Shown here: piece after piece, positions 8,345 through 16,906 of the stretch
Numbering within the stretch: the stretch's first letter is position 1
Layout of the letters: each line of letters starts with the position of its first letter
NCBI RefSeq assembly: GCF_013778505.1
Contig: NZ_JAAOWU010000002.1
Span: 310,001-374,000, forward strand
Reading direction: 5' to 3'
Origin: Pseudomonas sivasensis
GTDB taxonomy: Bacteria > Pseudomonadota > Gammaproteobacteria > Pseudomonadales > Pseudomonadaceae
Length of the DNA stretch: 64,000 bases
Made by a program: the position numbers and the translations under genes
Notes under the pieces: generated by a model
Databases searched by the model: none
The model's input: the letters and a program-made list of their open reading frames with translations, nothing else
What the model was told of the DNA's origin: nothing

Positions 8345-8986
8345 TTAAAACGGCTCGTTGCCCCGCCGCCGAAACCAGCCGGTCAGGGACAGGCGTTCGC
8401 GCGTGGCGGGCATAACTTCGTGGGGCACTTCGCCCGACAGGAACACCACCAGGCAACCGCCGGTAGGCACCACATCGTATTCAACACCGTCCTTGAGGTA
8501 CATGCGCAACTGGCCACCATACTCGGGCAGCCAGGCGTCATTCAGGTAGATCACCGCCGAAACCATGCGCCGGTCATCGTCGCGGAAACGGTCCAGGTGC
8601 TTGAGGTAAAACGCCCCTGGTGGGTACATCGCGAAGTGGCTTTCGAAGTCTTCCAGACCGAGAAACAGCCCTCGATTCATCGCCAGGCGCAGGCTGTCCA
8701 TCAACGCCATGTAGCTGTCGCAGACGGCGGCGTCGCCCTCCTCCAGCCACTGGATATGGTCGCCGCGAATGCCCTCGCGGATCTCCTGGGATGGTCCGCG
8801 CCCCACCGCCGCCGGTGCCAATTCACCCTCGGCCGCACGTTTACGGCACTCAGCCGCCAGTTCCAGGGTCAGAGCCTGGGGCAGGAAGCCGTTCTGCTGC
8901 GACCAACCTTTCTCGGCCAAGTCGTCGACAATGCGTTGCAGCAGGGGGTGATCAAGGGGTATTTGCATGGCGCGCATAGTATCCAT
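8345..8986 (-). CDS. 2OG-Fe(II) oxygenase family protein
   Basis: A 213-aa non-haem iron oxygenase. The facial triad and 2-oxoglutarate site are visible as HLDRFRDDDRRMVSAVIYLN (His, Asp), VPHEVMP (distal His) and RERLSLTGWFRR (Arg for 2OG). It resembles prolyl-4-hydroxylase-like proteins; the substrate is unknown. Three possible ATG starts lie close together (8986, 8977, 8968); AAGG four bases before 8986 favours the first. It is directly upstream of the DUF523 gene with a two-base gap, and divergent from the DUF2059 gene. Confidence 0.87.
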   Translation of the reverse strand: MDTMRAMQIPLDHPLLQRIVDDLAEKGWSQQNGFLPQALTLELAAECRKRAAEGELAPAAVGRGPSQEIREGIRGDHIQWLEEGDAAVCDSYMALMDSLRLAMNRGLFLGLEDFESHFAMYPPGAFYLKHLDRFRDDDRRMVSAVIYLNDAWLPEYGGQLRMYLKDGVEYDVVPTGGCLVVFLSGEVPHEVMPATRERLSLTGWFRRRGNEPF

Positions 8987-9108
8987 ACGCCTTCAAATCC
9001 GACAGCGCCGTCGAGCGTCTCAATACACTTTAGTCAGGTGACTGATAGGACTTCTCGACAAATCCTACGCCCGACACGGACAATAGTGGCCGACTGACAG
9101 GAGTCCAT

Positions 9109-9861
9109 ATGCGTCGTTTGTTTTTTTCCTTGCTGATGTTCTGCGTTTTGCCCGCTTGGGCAGACGGCCATGACCAGTTGTACAAGGTCGCCGGCTGGGC
9201 CGAACAACGTGCGCATTTCAATGACGCCCTCAGTGCCGCCCAGCAGCGCTACCGCAATAGCCTGCCGCCGGCGGTGTACCAGGCGCTGGTGGACAACAGC
9301 AATAAGCGCTTTGCCGCCCAGGCCATGGACCAGCGCGCCGAGGCGCAATTGCGCAAGAACCTGGCGGATCCGAAGCCTGCCCTGGCGTTCTTCCAATCAC
9401 CGCTGGGCCGCAAGATTGTCGCCGCAGAGCTGCTGGCCACCCGCCGCGACCAGCTGGCCAAAAACGCCCAAGGCCTGCCGAAAATCGAAGCCGACGCCAC
9501 CCGCAGCCTGATCATCGGCCACCTGGCCCAGGCCCTGCCCGCCCGCGAGGCCGGTGCGGAAGTCAGCCTGGCGATTGCCGGCGTGGCGGCCGACAGTTTG
9601 AGCCAAATGATTCCCGGTTTGCTGGGCGGTGGTCAGGCGCAGGGCATGTTGAATGGTCAACGTGAACGGCTGATGCAGCAGATCGATAAGGATCTGAACA
9701 ACACCCTGCTGTACGTCTATCGGGATTTGTCCGACCCGGAGCTGGAAGAGTTCGCCACGTTTGCAGAGTCGCCGGAAGGTAAGGCGTATTACCAGGCGGC
9801 GCTGGCAGCGATTCGCGCGGGGCTGGCGGTCGGCCAAAGCACTTCAAGCCTGACGCAGTAG
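9109..9861 (+). CDS. DUF2059 domain-containing secreted protein
   Basis: A 250-aa exported protein. The signal peptide (MRRLFFSLLMFCVLPAWA) is followed by a largely helical body. The DUF2059 signature covers the C-terminal third (LLYVYRDLSDPELEEFATFA, SPEGKAYYQAALAAI), and a related LRKNLADPKPALAFFQSPLG segment near residue 85 suggests an internal repeat. AGGAG is correctly placed upstream of the ATG. It stands alone between a divergent oxygenase gene and a convergent hydrolase gene. The family is uncharacterised. Confidence 0.88.
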   Translation: MRRLFFSLLMFCVLPAWADGHDQLYKVAGWAEQRAHFNDALSAAQQRYRNSLPPAVYQALVDNSNKRFAAQAMDQRAEAQLRKNLADPKPALAFFQSPLGRKIVAAELLATRRDQLAKNAQGLPKIEADATRSLIIGHLAQALPAREAGAEVSLAIAGVAADSLSQMIPGLLGGGQAQGMLNGQRERLMQQIDKDLNNTLLYVYRDLSDPELEEFATFAESPEGKAYYQAALAAIRAGLAVGQSTSSLTQ

Positions 9862-9862
9862 A

Positions 9863-9960
9863 AAATGTGGGAGGGGGCTTGCCCCCCGATGGCAGTGGGT
9901 CAGCTACAGATAAGCTGACTGATGCACCGCTATCGGGAGCAAGCCCTCTCCCACATTTGG
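9863..9960. repeat. REPIN
   Basis: Inverted REP pair between the convergent DUF2059 and alpha/beta-hydrolase genes. Left unit GTGGGAGGGGGCTTGCCCCC, right unit GGGAGCAAGCCCTCTCCCAC, with a foldable loop (GTCAGCTACAGATAAGCTGA). Confidence 0.93.
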
Positions 9961-9966
9961 ATTGTG

Positions 9967-10908
9967 TTATTTCAAATGGTCTGTCAAATACCGGAAGTAC
10001 TCTTCACGAATCTCGGGAATCTCATTCGCCAGGTGATGCCTTCCCCGCTTCAGCATCAGCACCTCAGGCTGGTCGAACTTACCCCGAAGCACCTGCAAAT
10101 TGTGCTGCCAGTCCACCGTCATGTCTTCCTCACCCTGCACAATCACCGGCCTCCGGGGGCTGCGCGGTGCGGCTTCGATGCGCTTGATCCAGCGCGCCAA
10201 CGCCCCCACCCAGGCGGTGGGCAGTTGGCGCGGCTGAAGCGGATCGGCCTCCAGGAACGGCTTGAAGGCGGGGTCGTTAGTGTTCTCGCTGAAACGCCGG
10301 GCGATACCTTTGACGAACGGACGCAGCAGGTAATAACTGACCTGCGACCACCCCCACGCACGCGGCCGCACTAATGGTGACAGCAGGAAGGTCTTGCCTT
10401 GGGCCGGGCTGTCGGCCCCCTGGTTGAGCAAATGGTCCACCACCACCGCGCCGCCCGTGCTCTGCCCAAACAGATGCCAGGGCTGCGGCAATTTCAGCGC
10501 CTGGGCTTGGGCGAACAGCGCCTGCACCACCTCCTGGTACACCGCAAAATCATCGATGCTGGCCCGCGCGCCGCTGGACAGGCCGTGGCCCGGCAGGTCG
10601 CAGGCGATCACCACAAAACCCTGGTCCAGCGCCCAGTCCACCACGTGGCGGTACAGGCCCATGTGGTCGTAGAAGCCGTGAAACATAAACATCGTCGCCA
10701 CCGGTTGTGGGGGCGACCACACCTGCCCCACCACCTCGAACCCGCGCACCTCAAAGCGCCCCAGGCGGCTCACAGCCGGCACTTTGCGCGCGGCCAGGTC
10801 CAATCCATAAAAGCGCTGGTACACCCGCGCTTCGGCGCTGAGCGGTTGCGCATCCACCAGGGGTCGCAAGCTGTCGCGCAGATGATCGGGGTCAAAGGTA
10901 ACGGGCAT
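9967..10908 (-). CDS. Alpha/beta hydrolase (serine aminopeptidase S33 / monoacylglycerol lipase-like)
   Basis: A 313-aa cytosolic alpha/beta hydrolase with no signal peptide. The oxyanion-hole motif HGFYDHMG, the CDLPGHGLSSG strand and the nucleophile elbow GQSTGG (Ser) are visible. The Asp is probably in GEEDMTVDW and the catalytic His in KRGRHHLANE near the C-terminus. The order and the lid-like insertion fit lysophospholipase or monoglyceride-lipase relatives. The start region has no strong Shine-Dalgarno. It is divergent from the DUF6436 gene. The substrate is not predictable beyond an ester or thioester. Confidence 0.88.
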   Translation of the reverse strand: MPVTFDPDHLRDSLRPLVDAQPLSAEARVYQRFYGLDLAARKVPAVSRLGRFEVRGFEVVGQVWSPPQPVATMFMFHGFYDHMGLYRHVVDWALDQGFVVIACDLPGHGLSSGARASIDDFAVYQEVVQALFAQAQALKLPQPWHLFGQSTGGAVVVDHLLNQGADSPAQGKTFLLSPLVRPRAWGWSQVSYYLLRPFVKGIARRFSENTNDPAFKPFLEADPLQPRQLPTAWVGALARWIKRIEAAPRSPRRPVIVQGEEDMTVDWQHNLQVLRGKFDQPEVLMLKRGRHHLANEIPEIREEYFRYLTDHLK

Positions 10909-11012
10909 AAGGGGTTCCAGACTTAACGCACAGGGCAGATGAATATCGAGCTGCGATATTCATCTGTCAGGACAAGCATGGCAAGCTACGCGACCTTCGA
11001 GGATAGATCCGG

Positions 11013-11588
11013 ATGCGACAACCCTACCGTACCACCCTGTTCGCCAGCCTGATCCTGATCATCTGCGCTGTCGCGCTGTGGGCCGCGTATGACTGGTTCC
11101 AGGGCCGCTACCTGCGCGCCTTCAGCGAACACACAGCGGTGTTTTCCGGCGATGCACTGCGCCTGCCCGCCGAGCTGAGCGGGCCTGGCCCGATCCGCCT
11201 GGTGCACTTCTGGGACCCGGCCTGCCCGTGCAACGTCGGTAACCAGCAACACTTGGGCGAGTTGATCGAGCAATACGCGCCACAAGGCGTCGAGTTCTAC
11301 GCCCTGCAAAAACCTGACAGCCACGGCCGTTTGCCAGACAACCTGCGCAGCATGAAGATCCTCACCGCCCTGCCCGGCGCCGACCAAGTACCGGCCAGCC
11401 CGGCCGTGGGCATCTGGGATCGCACGGGCAAGCTCGCGTATTTCGGGCCGTACAGCGAAGGCCTGACGTGCAACGCCAGCAACAGTTTTATCGAGCCGAT
11501 CCTGAAGGCACTCCAAGCGGGGCGCGAAGTGAATGCCACTCACACCTTGGCAGTGGGCTGCTATTGTTCGTGGCCTGAAGATCGTTAG
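11013..11588 (+). CDS. DUF6436 thioredoxin-like membrane-anchored protein
   Basis: A 191-aa protein with an N-terminal membrane anchor (TLFASLILIICAVALWAAYDW) and a thioredoxin-like periplasmic domain: VHFWDPACPCNVGNQQHL carries a CPC redox-type motif, and YFGPYSEGLTCN and LAVGCYCSWPE add more cysteines near the end. Fold and topology suggest thiol-disulfide or metal chemistry outside the membrane; this is inference, as the family is unnamed. GAGGAT lies just before the ATG. The next gene, an acylase exported to the same compartment, starts 27 bases downstream, so co-transcription is likely. Confidence 0.85.
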   Translation: MRQPYRTTLFASLILIICAVALWAAYDWFQGRYLRAFSEHTAVFSGDALRLPAELSGPGPIRLVHFWDPACPCNVGNQQHLGELIEQYAPQGVEFYALQKPDSHGRLPDNLRSMKILTALPGADQVPASPAVGIWDRTGKLAYFGPYSEGLTCNASNSFIEPILKALQAGREVNATHTLAVGCYCSWPEDR

Positions 11589-11615
11589 TCACTCCACTCC
11601 CGGTAAGGAAAGTTC

Positions 11616-13970
11616 ATGAAGCGCGTCTTGCGGGTTCTCGCGGTTCTGCTGGTGCTGATCGCCCTCGGCGGCGGCTGGTACGTGTACAGCAAGCAGCCCA
11701 CTCGCCAGGGCTCGGTCACGCTGGCCAACCTGCAAGGCTCGGTCACGGTGCGCTACGACGACCGTGGCGTGCCGCATATTCGCGCCGACAACGAGACAGA
11801 CCTGTATCGCGCCCTGGGCTATGTGCACGCCCAGGACCGGTTGTTCCAGATGGAGATCATGCGGCGCCTGTCCCGTGGAGAGTTGGCCGAAGTACTCGGC
11901 CCCAAGCTGCTGGAGACCGACAAACTTTTTCGCAGCCTGCGCATCCGTGAGCGGGCCTTGAGCTACGTGGAGCAGATGGATCACGAGTCTGCGTCCTGGA
12001 AGGCCCTGCAAGCCTATCTGGATGGAATCAATCAGTATCAGGACACCCACGCCAGCCCCATGGAGTTTGACGTGCTGGGCATCCCCAAGCGCCGGTTCAC
12101 CGCCGAAGACACCATCAGCGTCGCCGGATATATGGCCTACAGCTTTGCCGCCGCGTTTCGCACCGAGCCCTTGTTGACCTACGTTCGCGACCAATTGGGC
12201 GGTAACTACCTGAAAGTGTTCGACCTCGACTGGCAACCCAAAGGCGCACTCAACCTGGCTGCCGGCGATTGGCAAACCCTCGGTGCCATCGCGTCCCTGA
12301 GCGAACAGGCCTTGGCCGACAACGGCTTGCCGCAGTTCGAAGGCAGCAACGCTTGGGCCATCAGCGGCAGCCGCACCAAGAGCGGCAAGCCGCTACTGGC
12401 GGGTGACCCGCATATCCGCTTCTCGGTGCCGTCGGTGTGGTACGAGGCGCACCTGTCGGCGCCGGGCTTTGAGCTGTATGGCTATCACAACGCGCTGGTG
12501 CCAGTGGCCTTCCTGGGGCACAACCTGGATTTCGGCTGGAGCCTGACGATGTTCCAGAACGACGACGTCGACCTGATCGCCGAGAAGCTCAACCCGGACA
12601 ACCCCAACCAGGTCTGGTACCAGGGCCAATGGGTCGACATGACCAGCAGCGAACAACAGATCGCGGTGAAGGGCCAGACGCCAGTCACCTTCACCCTGCG
12701 CCAGTCGCCCCACGGGCCGATTATCAATGACGTACTCGGCGAGAGCGCCGGCAAGACGCCCATCGCCATGTGGTGGGCCTTCCTCGACACCCAGAACCCG
12801 ATCCTCGACGGCTTTTATCAGCTCAACCGCGCCGACACCCTGACCAAGGCCCGTGCGGCGGCGGCCAAAGTGTCGGCGCCGGGGCTGAATATCGTGTGGG
12901 CCAACGCCAAGGGCGATATCGGCTGGTGGGCGGCGGCGCAGTTGCCGATTCGTCCGGCCGGCGTCAACCCTGGATTTATCCTCGACGGCAGCACCGCCCA
13001 GGCCGACAAGTTGGGCTTCTACCCGTTCAGCGCCAACCCCCAGGAAGAAAACCCCGCGCGTGGCTATGTGGTCTCGGCCAATGCCCAACCGGCATCACCC
13101 ACCGGCATGGAAATCCCCGGCTATTACAATCTGGCCGACCGTGGCCAGCAGTTGAACGCGCAGTTAAGCGACAAAAGCGTGAAGTGGGATGTGAACAACA
13201 GCCAGGCCCTGCAACTGGGTACCACTACCGCCTTCGGCCCGCGGCTGCTGGCGCCGTTGTTGCCGGTGCTGCGTGAGGTGGTCAAAGACCCGGCACAGTT
13301 GAAACAGGTGGAACAGCTTGCAAGCTGGAAGGGTGACTACCCACTCGACTCCATCAGTGCCACGCTGTTCAACCAGTTCCTGTTCAACCTCGCCGATGCA
13401 GCCTTCCACCCGAAACTGGGTGACGCCATGTTCAAGACCCTGCTCACCACCCGCGTAATCGACGCCGCCCTGCCCCGCCTGGCTGCCGACCCGGACTCAC
13501 CCTGGTGGGACGGCAAGCGCGCCGACACCGTCAAACTCGCCTGGGACAACAGCCTCACGCACCTGAAAGCCACCTTCGGCGATGACCCGACACAGTGGCA
13601 GTGGGGCAAGGCCCATACCCTGACCCACGGCCATCCGCTGGGTTCGCAAAAGCCGCTGGACCTGATTCTCAACGTCGGCCCCTTCCCGGCGCCCGGCACT
13701 CACGAAGTGCCGAACAATCAGTCGGCCGCCATCGGCCCAGCGCCCTGGCCGGTGACCTACGGCCCTTCGACCCGCCGTCTGATCGACTTCGCCGATGTGG
13801 CCCACGCGCTGACGATCAACCCGGTCGGTCAAAGCGGTGTGCCGTTTGACAAGCACTATGGCGACCAGGCAGAGACCTATATCGAAGGCGGTTACGAGCA
13901 AGCGCATTTCAGTGATGAGGAAGTCACGGCGAATACGCGCGGCACCTTGAAGCTACTACCGGCGCGATAG
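11616..13970 (+). CDS. hacB: Penicillin acylase family protein (HacB/PA0305-like)
   Basis: A 784-aa Ntn-hydrolase precursor. It begins with a signal peptide or anchor (VLRVLAVLLVLIALGGGWYVY), followed by the alpha chain with GYVHAQDRLFQMEIMRR. The processing site and N-terminal nucleophile lie in EGSNAWAISGSRTKSGKPLL (Ser244), then comes the beta chain with GDPHI, VAFLGHNLDFGWS and VPNNQSA. Family members are cut at the Gly-Ser bond and act in the periplasm on acyl amides such as N-acyl-homoserine lactones. The symbol is given from position next to the spu locus and size, as recalled for P. aeruginosa; acyl-chain preference is unknown. AAGGAAA precedes the ATG. Confidence 0.82.
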   Translation: MKRVLRVLAVLLVLIALGGGWYVYSKQPTRQGSVTLANLQGSVTVRYDDRGVPHIRADNETDLYRALGYVHAQDRLFQMEIMRRLSRGELAEVLGPKLLETDKLFRSLRIRERALSYVEQMDHESASWKALQAYLDGINQYQDTHASPMEFDVLGIPKRRFTAEDTISVAGYMAYSFAAAFRTEPLLTYVRDQLGGNYLKVFDLDWQPKGALNLAAGDWQTLGAIASLSEQALADNGLPQFEGSNAWAISGSRTKSGKPLLAGDPHIRFSVPSVWYEAHLSAPGFELYGYHNALVPVAFLGHNLDFGWSLTMFQNDDVDLIAEKLNPDNPNQVWYQGQWVDMTSSEQQIAVKGQTPVTFTLRQSPHGPIINDVLGESAGKTPIAMWWAFLDTQNPILDGFYQLNRADTLTKARAAAAKVSAPGLNIVWANAKGDIGWWAAAQLPIRPAGVNPGFILDGSTAQADKLGFYPFSANPQEENPARGYVVSANAQPASPTGMEIPGYYNLADRGQQLNAQLSDKSVKWDVNNSQALQLGTTTAFGPRLLAPLLPVLREVVKDPAQLKQVEQLASWKGDYPLDSISATLFNQFLFNLADAAFHPKLGDAMFKTLLTTRVIDAALPRLAADPDSPWWDGKRADTVKLAWDNSLTHLKATFGDDPTQWQWGKAHTLTHGHPLGSQKPLDLILNVGPFPAPGTHEVPNNQSAAIGPAPWPVTYGPSTRRLIDFADVAHALTINPVGQSGVPFDKHYGDQAETYIEGGYEQAHFSDEEVTANTRGTLKLLPAR

Positions 13971-13997
13971 CCCTATGCAAGCCAACGCCTACAGTTG

Positions 13998-14971
13998 GTC
14001 TACGCCGTTGCTGGGGGCGCAAAGTTGAGCCGAAACTGCTGCGGCGTCACCCCCAGGCGGCGATTGAACACACTGCGCATGTGCTGGGCATCGCGAAAAC
14101 CGCATTGGTACGCCACGGTTTTCAATGGCGCGTGAGTACTTTCAAGCATCACCCGCGCCGCATCCACCCGGGCCCGCTCAACAAATTCCGCAGGCGTAAC
14201 CTGCGCCTCACGGGCAAACACCCGAGAAAAATTGCGCGCGCTCATATTGGCGGCCCTTGCCAGGTCGGCGATGGTCAGATCCCCGGTCAAATTCGCCAAT
14301 ACATACAGCTGCACCAGCGCTACCGCCGATGTGGTTTCGGCGTGGGGTGTAAGAAACGGGCTGAACTGCGACTGCCCGCCCGAACGCTGGGTGAACACCA
14401 CCAGGCGCTTGGCCACGCTCAAAGCCACTTCCGGACCGTGGTCCTGGGCCAGCAGGTACAACGACAAATCGATGCCCGCCGTGACCCCGGCCGAGGTGTA
14501 GAGGTTGCCGTGCTGGACGTACAGGCGGTCGGCTTCGACCTGGGCCGAGGGGCACAGGCGCGCCAGGTCAGCGGCGTAGTTCCAATGGGTGGTGACGGTT
14601 TTTCCGTCCAGCAATCCAGCGCGCGCCAGCATGAAGGCGCCGTTGCAGATCGAGCCAAAACGTCGCGCCCGAGCGCTGGCGCCACGCAGCCAATCATCGA
14701 ACGACAAGCCGAAATCTTCGAACGGCAACTGCGGGCCACCGGCGACCAGCAGCAGGTCATAGGCCTGCAGGGCTTCGCTGTAATGCCGGTGGGCCTGCAA
14801 TGCCAAACCATTGGAGGCGGCCATGGTGCCGTGGCCTAGCCCGATGACCTCTATCTGGTAGTGATCCTGGGGCGGCAGAAAGCGGTTGGCTTCGCAGAAC
14901 ACATCCATGGGGCCGGTCACATCCAGCGACTGGACGCCGGGGAAGATCAGGATGGCGACGGTCTTGTGCAT
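13998..14971 (-). CDS. GlxA family transcriptional regulator (DJ-1/PfpI plus AraC HTH)
   Basis: About 323 aa: an N-terminal DJ-1/PfpI-type class I amidotransferase-like domain (TVAILIFPGVQSLDVTGPMD, SICNGAFMLARAGLLDGKTVTTHW) and a C-terminal AraC helix-turn-helix pair (LTIADLARAANMSARNFSR, VAYQCGFRDAQHMRSVFNR). GlxA-type proteins usually control genes for small nitrogen or amine compounds. The start is uncertain: ATG at 14971, or GTG at 14977 with AAGG five bases upstream. Its stop is close to 14000, convergent with the acylase. It is divergent from the HD-domain gene across a REPIN and is the natural candidate to regulate it. Confidence 0.88.
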
Positions 14972-15011
14972 GCTCACAGACACCTTTTTCTAGCGGAATA
15001 AAATGCAAACC

Positions 15012-15108
15012 CTGTGGGAGGGGGCTTGCTCCCGATTGCTGAGGGTCAGTCACTGCATCTATTGACTGAGCCACCGCTATCGGGAGCAAGCCCCCTCCCA
15101 CATTGGGA
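15012..15108. repeat. REPIN (pair member A flanking the HD gene)
   Basis: Inverted REP pair in the GlxA/HD intergenic region. Its loop (GTCAGTCACTGCATCTATTG) is almost identical to that of the REPIN at 15911-16008, in the same orientation. Confidence 0.93.
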
Positions 15109-15263
15109 TTTTCGCAGGCTTCGAGAGTGATATCGCCCGCTACACCCTAGTCGATTTCTGCTTGGCACGATGTGTCGGCACATTGGCCGGGATCGCGCCC
15201 TCACCGCGATGGCCGCTGCACAGACGAGCGACCAAACTGATTGCTTTCCAGAGGAGAGCAACC

Positions 15264-15902
15264 ATGACCACCACCATCGCCGGTATCAAGATCCCCGACA
15301 GCGCCCTGGCCAAGGCCACCACCGAGTACATCCGTGACATCGAATCCGATCTGCTCTACCACCACTCGCGGCGGGTATTTCTATTCGGCGCATTGAGCGG
15401 TGAGCGCAAGCAGTTGGCCTATAACCCGGAGTTGCTCTACGTGGGCGCGATGTTCCATGACTTGGGCCTGGTGGAAGGGTATCGCAGCGATAACGAGCGT
15501 TTCGAAGTGGACGGCGCCAACGCGGCGGCGGCCTTCCTCAAACCTTACGGGCTCAGCGATGACGATATCGAACAGGTGTGGCTGTCCATCGCCCTGCACA
15601 CTACGCCAGGTGTGCCGCAGCATCTGCGCCCCACCGTCGCGCTGGTGACTGCCGGGGTGGAGATGGACGTGCTGGGCATGGACTACGCCGCGTTTAGCAG
15701 TGAGCAGCGCGAAGCAGTGGTGCATGCGCATCCACGGGGTGAAGGGTTCAAGGAGTGCATCATCTGTGCGTTCGCCGATGGCTTGCGCCATCGCCCGCAG
15801 ACCACGTTTGGCAACGTGAAGACGGATGTGCTGGTGGATCAGGAGTCGGGGTTCAAACCGATGAACTTTGTCGAGGTGATTCGCAAATCGCCTTGGACCT
15901 GA
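15264..15902 (+). CDS. HD domain-containing hydrolase (cyanamide-hydratase-like)
   Basis: A 212-aa single HD-domain protein. Metal-ligand candidates are the His in YHHSRRVFLFG, the HD pair in MFHDLGL (His65-Asp66), and the later RFEVDGANAAAAF and SIALHTTPG segments. The spacing and the RFE/LHT features resemble the cyanamide-hydratase (Ddi2-like) branch more than nucleotide phosphohydrolases, but I judge this by eye. The ATG at 15264 has GAGGAG well placed; longer frames upstream lack family sequence. It is flanked by near-identical direct REPIN copies and divergent from a GlxA-type regulator. Confidence 0.85.
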   Translation: MTTTIAGIKIPDSALAKATTEYIRDIESDLLYHHSRRVFLFGALSGERKQLAYNPELLYVGAMFHDLGLVEGYRSDNERFEVDGANAAAAFLKPYGLSDDDIEQVWLSIALHTTPGVPQHLRPTVALVTAGVEMDVLGMDYAAFSSEQREAVVHAHPRGEGFKECIICAFADGLRHRPQTTFGNVKTDVLVDQESGFKPMNFVEVIRKSPWT

Positions 15903-15910
15903 AATGCATC

Positions 15911-16008
15911 AAATGTGAGAGGGGGCTTGCGCCCGATTGCTGAGTGTCAGTCACTGCGTCTATTGACTGACCCACTGCCATCGGGGGCAAGCCCCCTCCC
16001 ACATTTGG
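15911..16008. repeat. REPIN (pair member B flanking the HD gene)
   Basis: Inverted REP pair between the convergent HD and spuH genes, with a loop nearly the same as the REPIN at 15012-15108. Confidence 0.93.
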
Positions 16009-16021
16009 ACCGCGCAGGCCT

Positions 16022-16906
16022 TTAGACCGGCGCTGGAGCCCGACGCCTGTCCGGCTGCTGCCAACCATCGGCAGCGGCTTCTTCGATGGCTTGCTGGATG
16101 GCCTTCTTGCGCATCTCTTCGGCACGACGGCTGAAGAACCACACCAGGAAGGTCACCAACGACACCGCCAACAGAATCAGGCTGGCGACGGCGTTGATCT
16201 CAGGTTTAACCCCAAGACGCACCGCCGAGAACACCTCCATCGGCAACGTCGTCGAACCCGGGCCCGAGACGAAGCTGGCAAGTACCAGGTCATCCAGGGA
16301 CAGCGCAAACGACATCATGCCGCCTGCCGCCAACGATGGCGCGATCATCGGGATGGTGATCAGGAAGAACACCTTCCAAGGCCGCGCGCCGAGGTCCATG
16401 GCCGCCTCTTCAATCGACAGGTCCAGCTCACGCAAACGCGCCGACACCACCACCGCCACATACGCCGCACAGAACGTGGTGTGGGCGATCCAGATGGTGA
16501 CGATGCCACGTTCCTGGGGCCAACCGATCATCTGCGCCATAGCCACGAACAGCAGCAACAGCGACAGACCGGTGATCACTTCCGGCATCACCAACGGCGC
16601 GGTCACCAGGCCGCCGAACAACGTGCGGCCCTTGAACTGGCTGATGCGCGTCAGCACAAACGCCGCCAACGTACCCAGCGCAACAGCGGCCACCGCCGTG
16701 TAGCAGGCGATTTCCAGGGAACGTGCCACCGAGCCCATCAACTGGGTGTTGTCCAGCAGGCCCACGTACCACTTGATCGACCAACCGCCCCACACCGTTA
16801 CCAGCTTGGATTCGTTGAACGAGTAGATCACCAGGATCAACATCGGCAGGTAGATGAACAACAACCCCGCCACCAGCATGAAGCTTGAGAAACTGACGCG
16901 CTTCAT
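16022..16906 (-). CDS. spuH: Polyamine ABC transporter permease (PotC/PotI type)
   Basis: A 294-aa inner-membrane permease with about six hydrophobic segments. The EAA loop that contacts the ATPase appears as EEAAMDLGARPWKVFFLITI. It begins with MKRVSFSSFMLVAGLLFIYL and ends in a basic, proline-rich cytoplasmic tail. The start codon overlaps the spuG stop by four bases (ATGA), so the two are translationally coupled. It is the last gene of the leftward spuC-H polyamine run, and pairs with SpuG to form the channel for putrescine and spermidine uptake. Confidence 0.93.
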   Translation of the reverse strand: MKRVSFSSFMLVAGLLFIYLPMLILVIYSFNESKLVTVWGGWSIKWYVGLLDNTQLMGSVARSLEIACYTAVAAVALGTLAAFVLTRISQFKGRTLFGGLVTAPLVMPEVITGLSLLLLFVAMAQMIGWPQERGIVTIWIAHTTFCAAYVAVVVSARLRELDLSIEEAAMDLGARPWKVFFLITIPMIAPSLAAGGMMSFALSLDDLVLASFVSGPGSTTLPMEVFSAVRLGVKPEINAVASLILLAVSLVTFLVWFFSRRAEEMRKKAIQQAIEEAAADGWQQPDRRRAPAPV

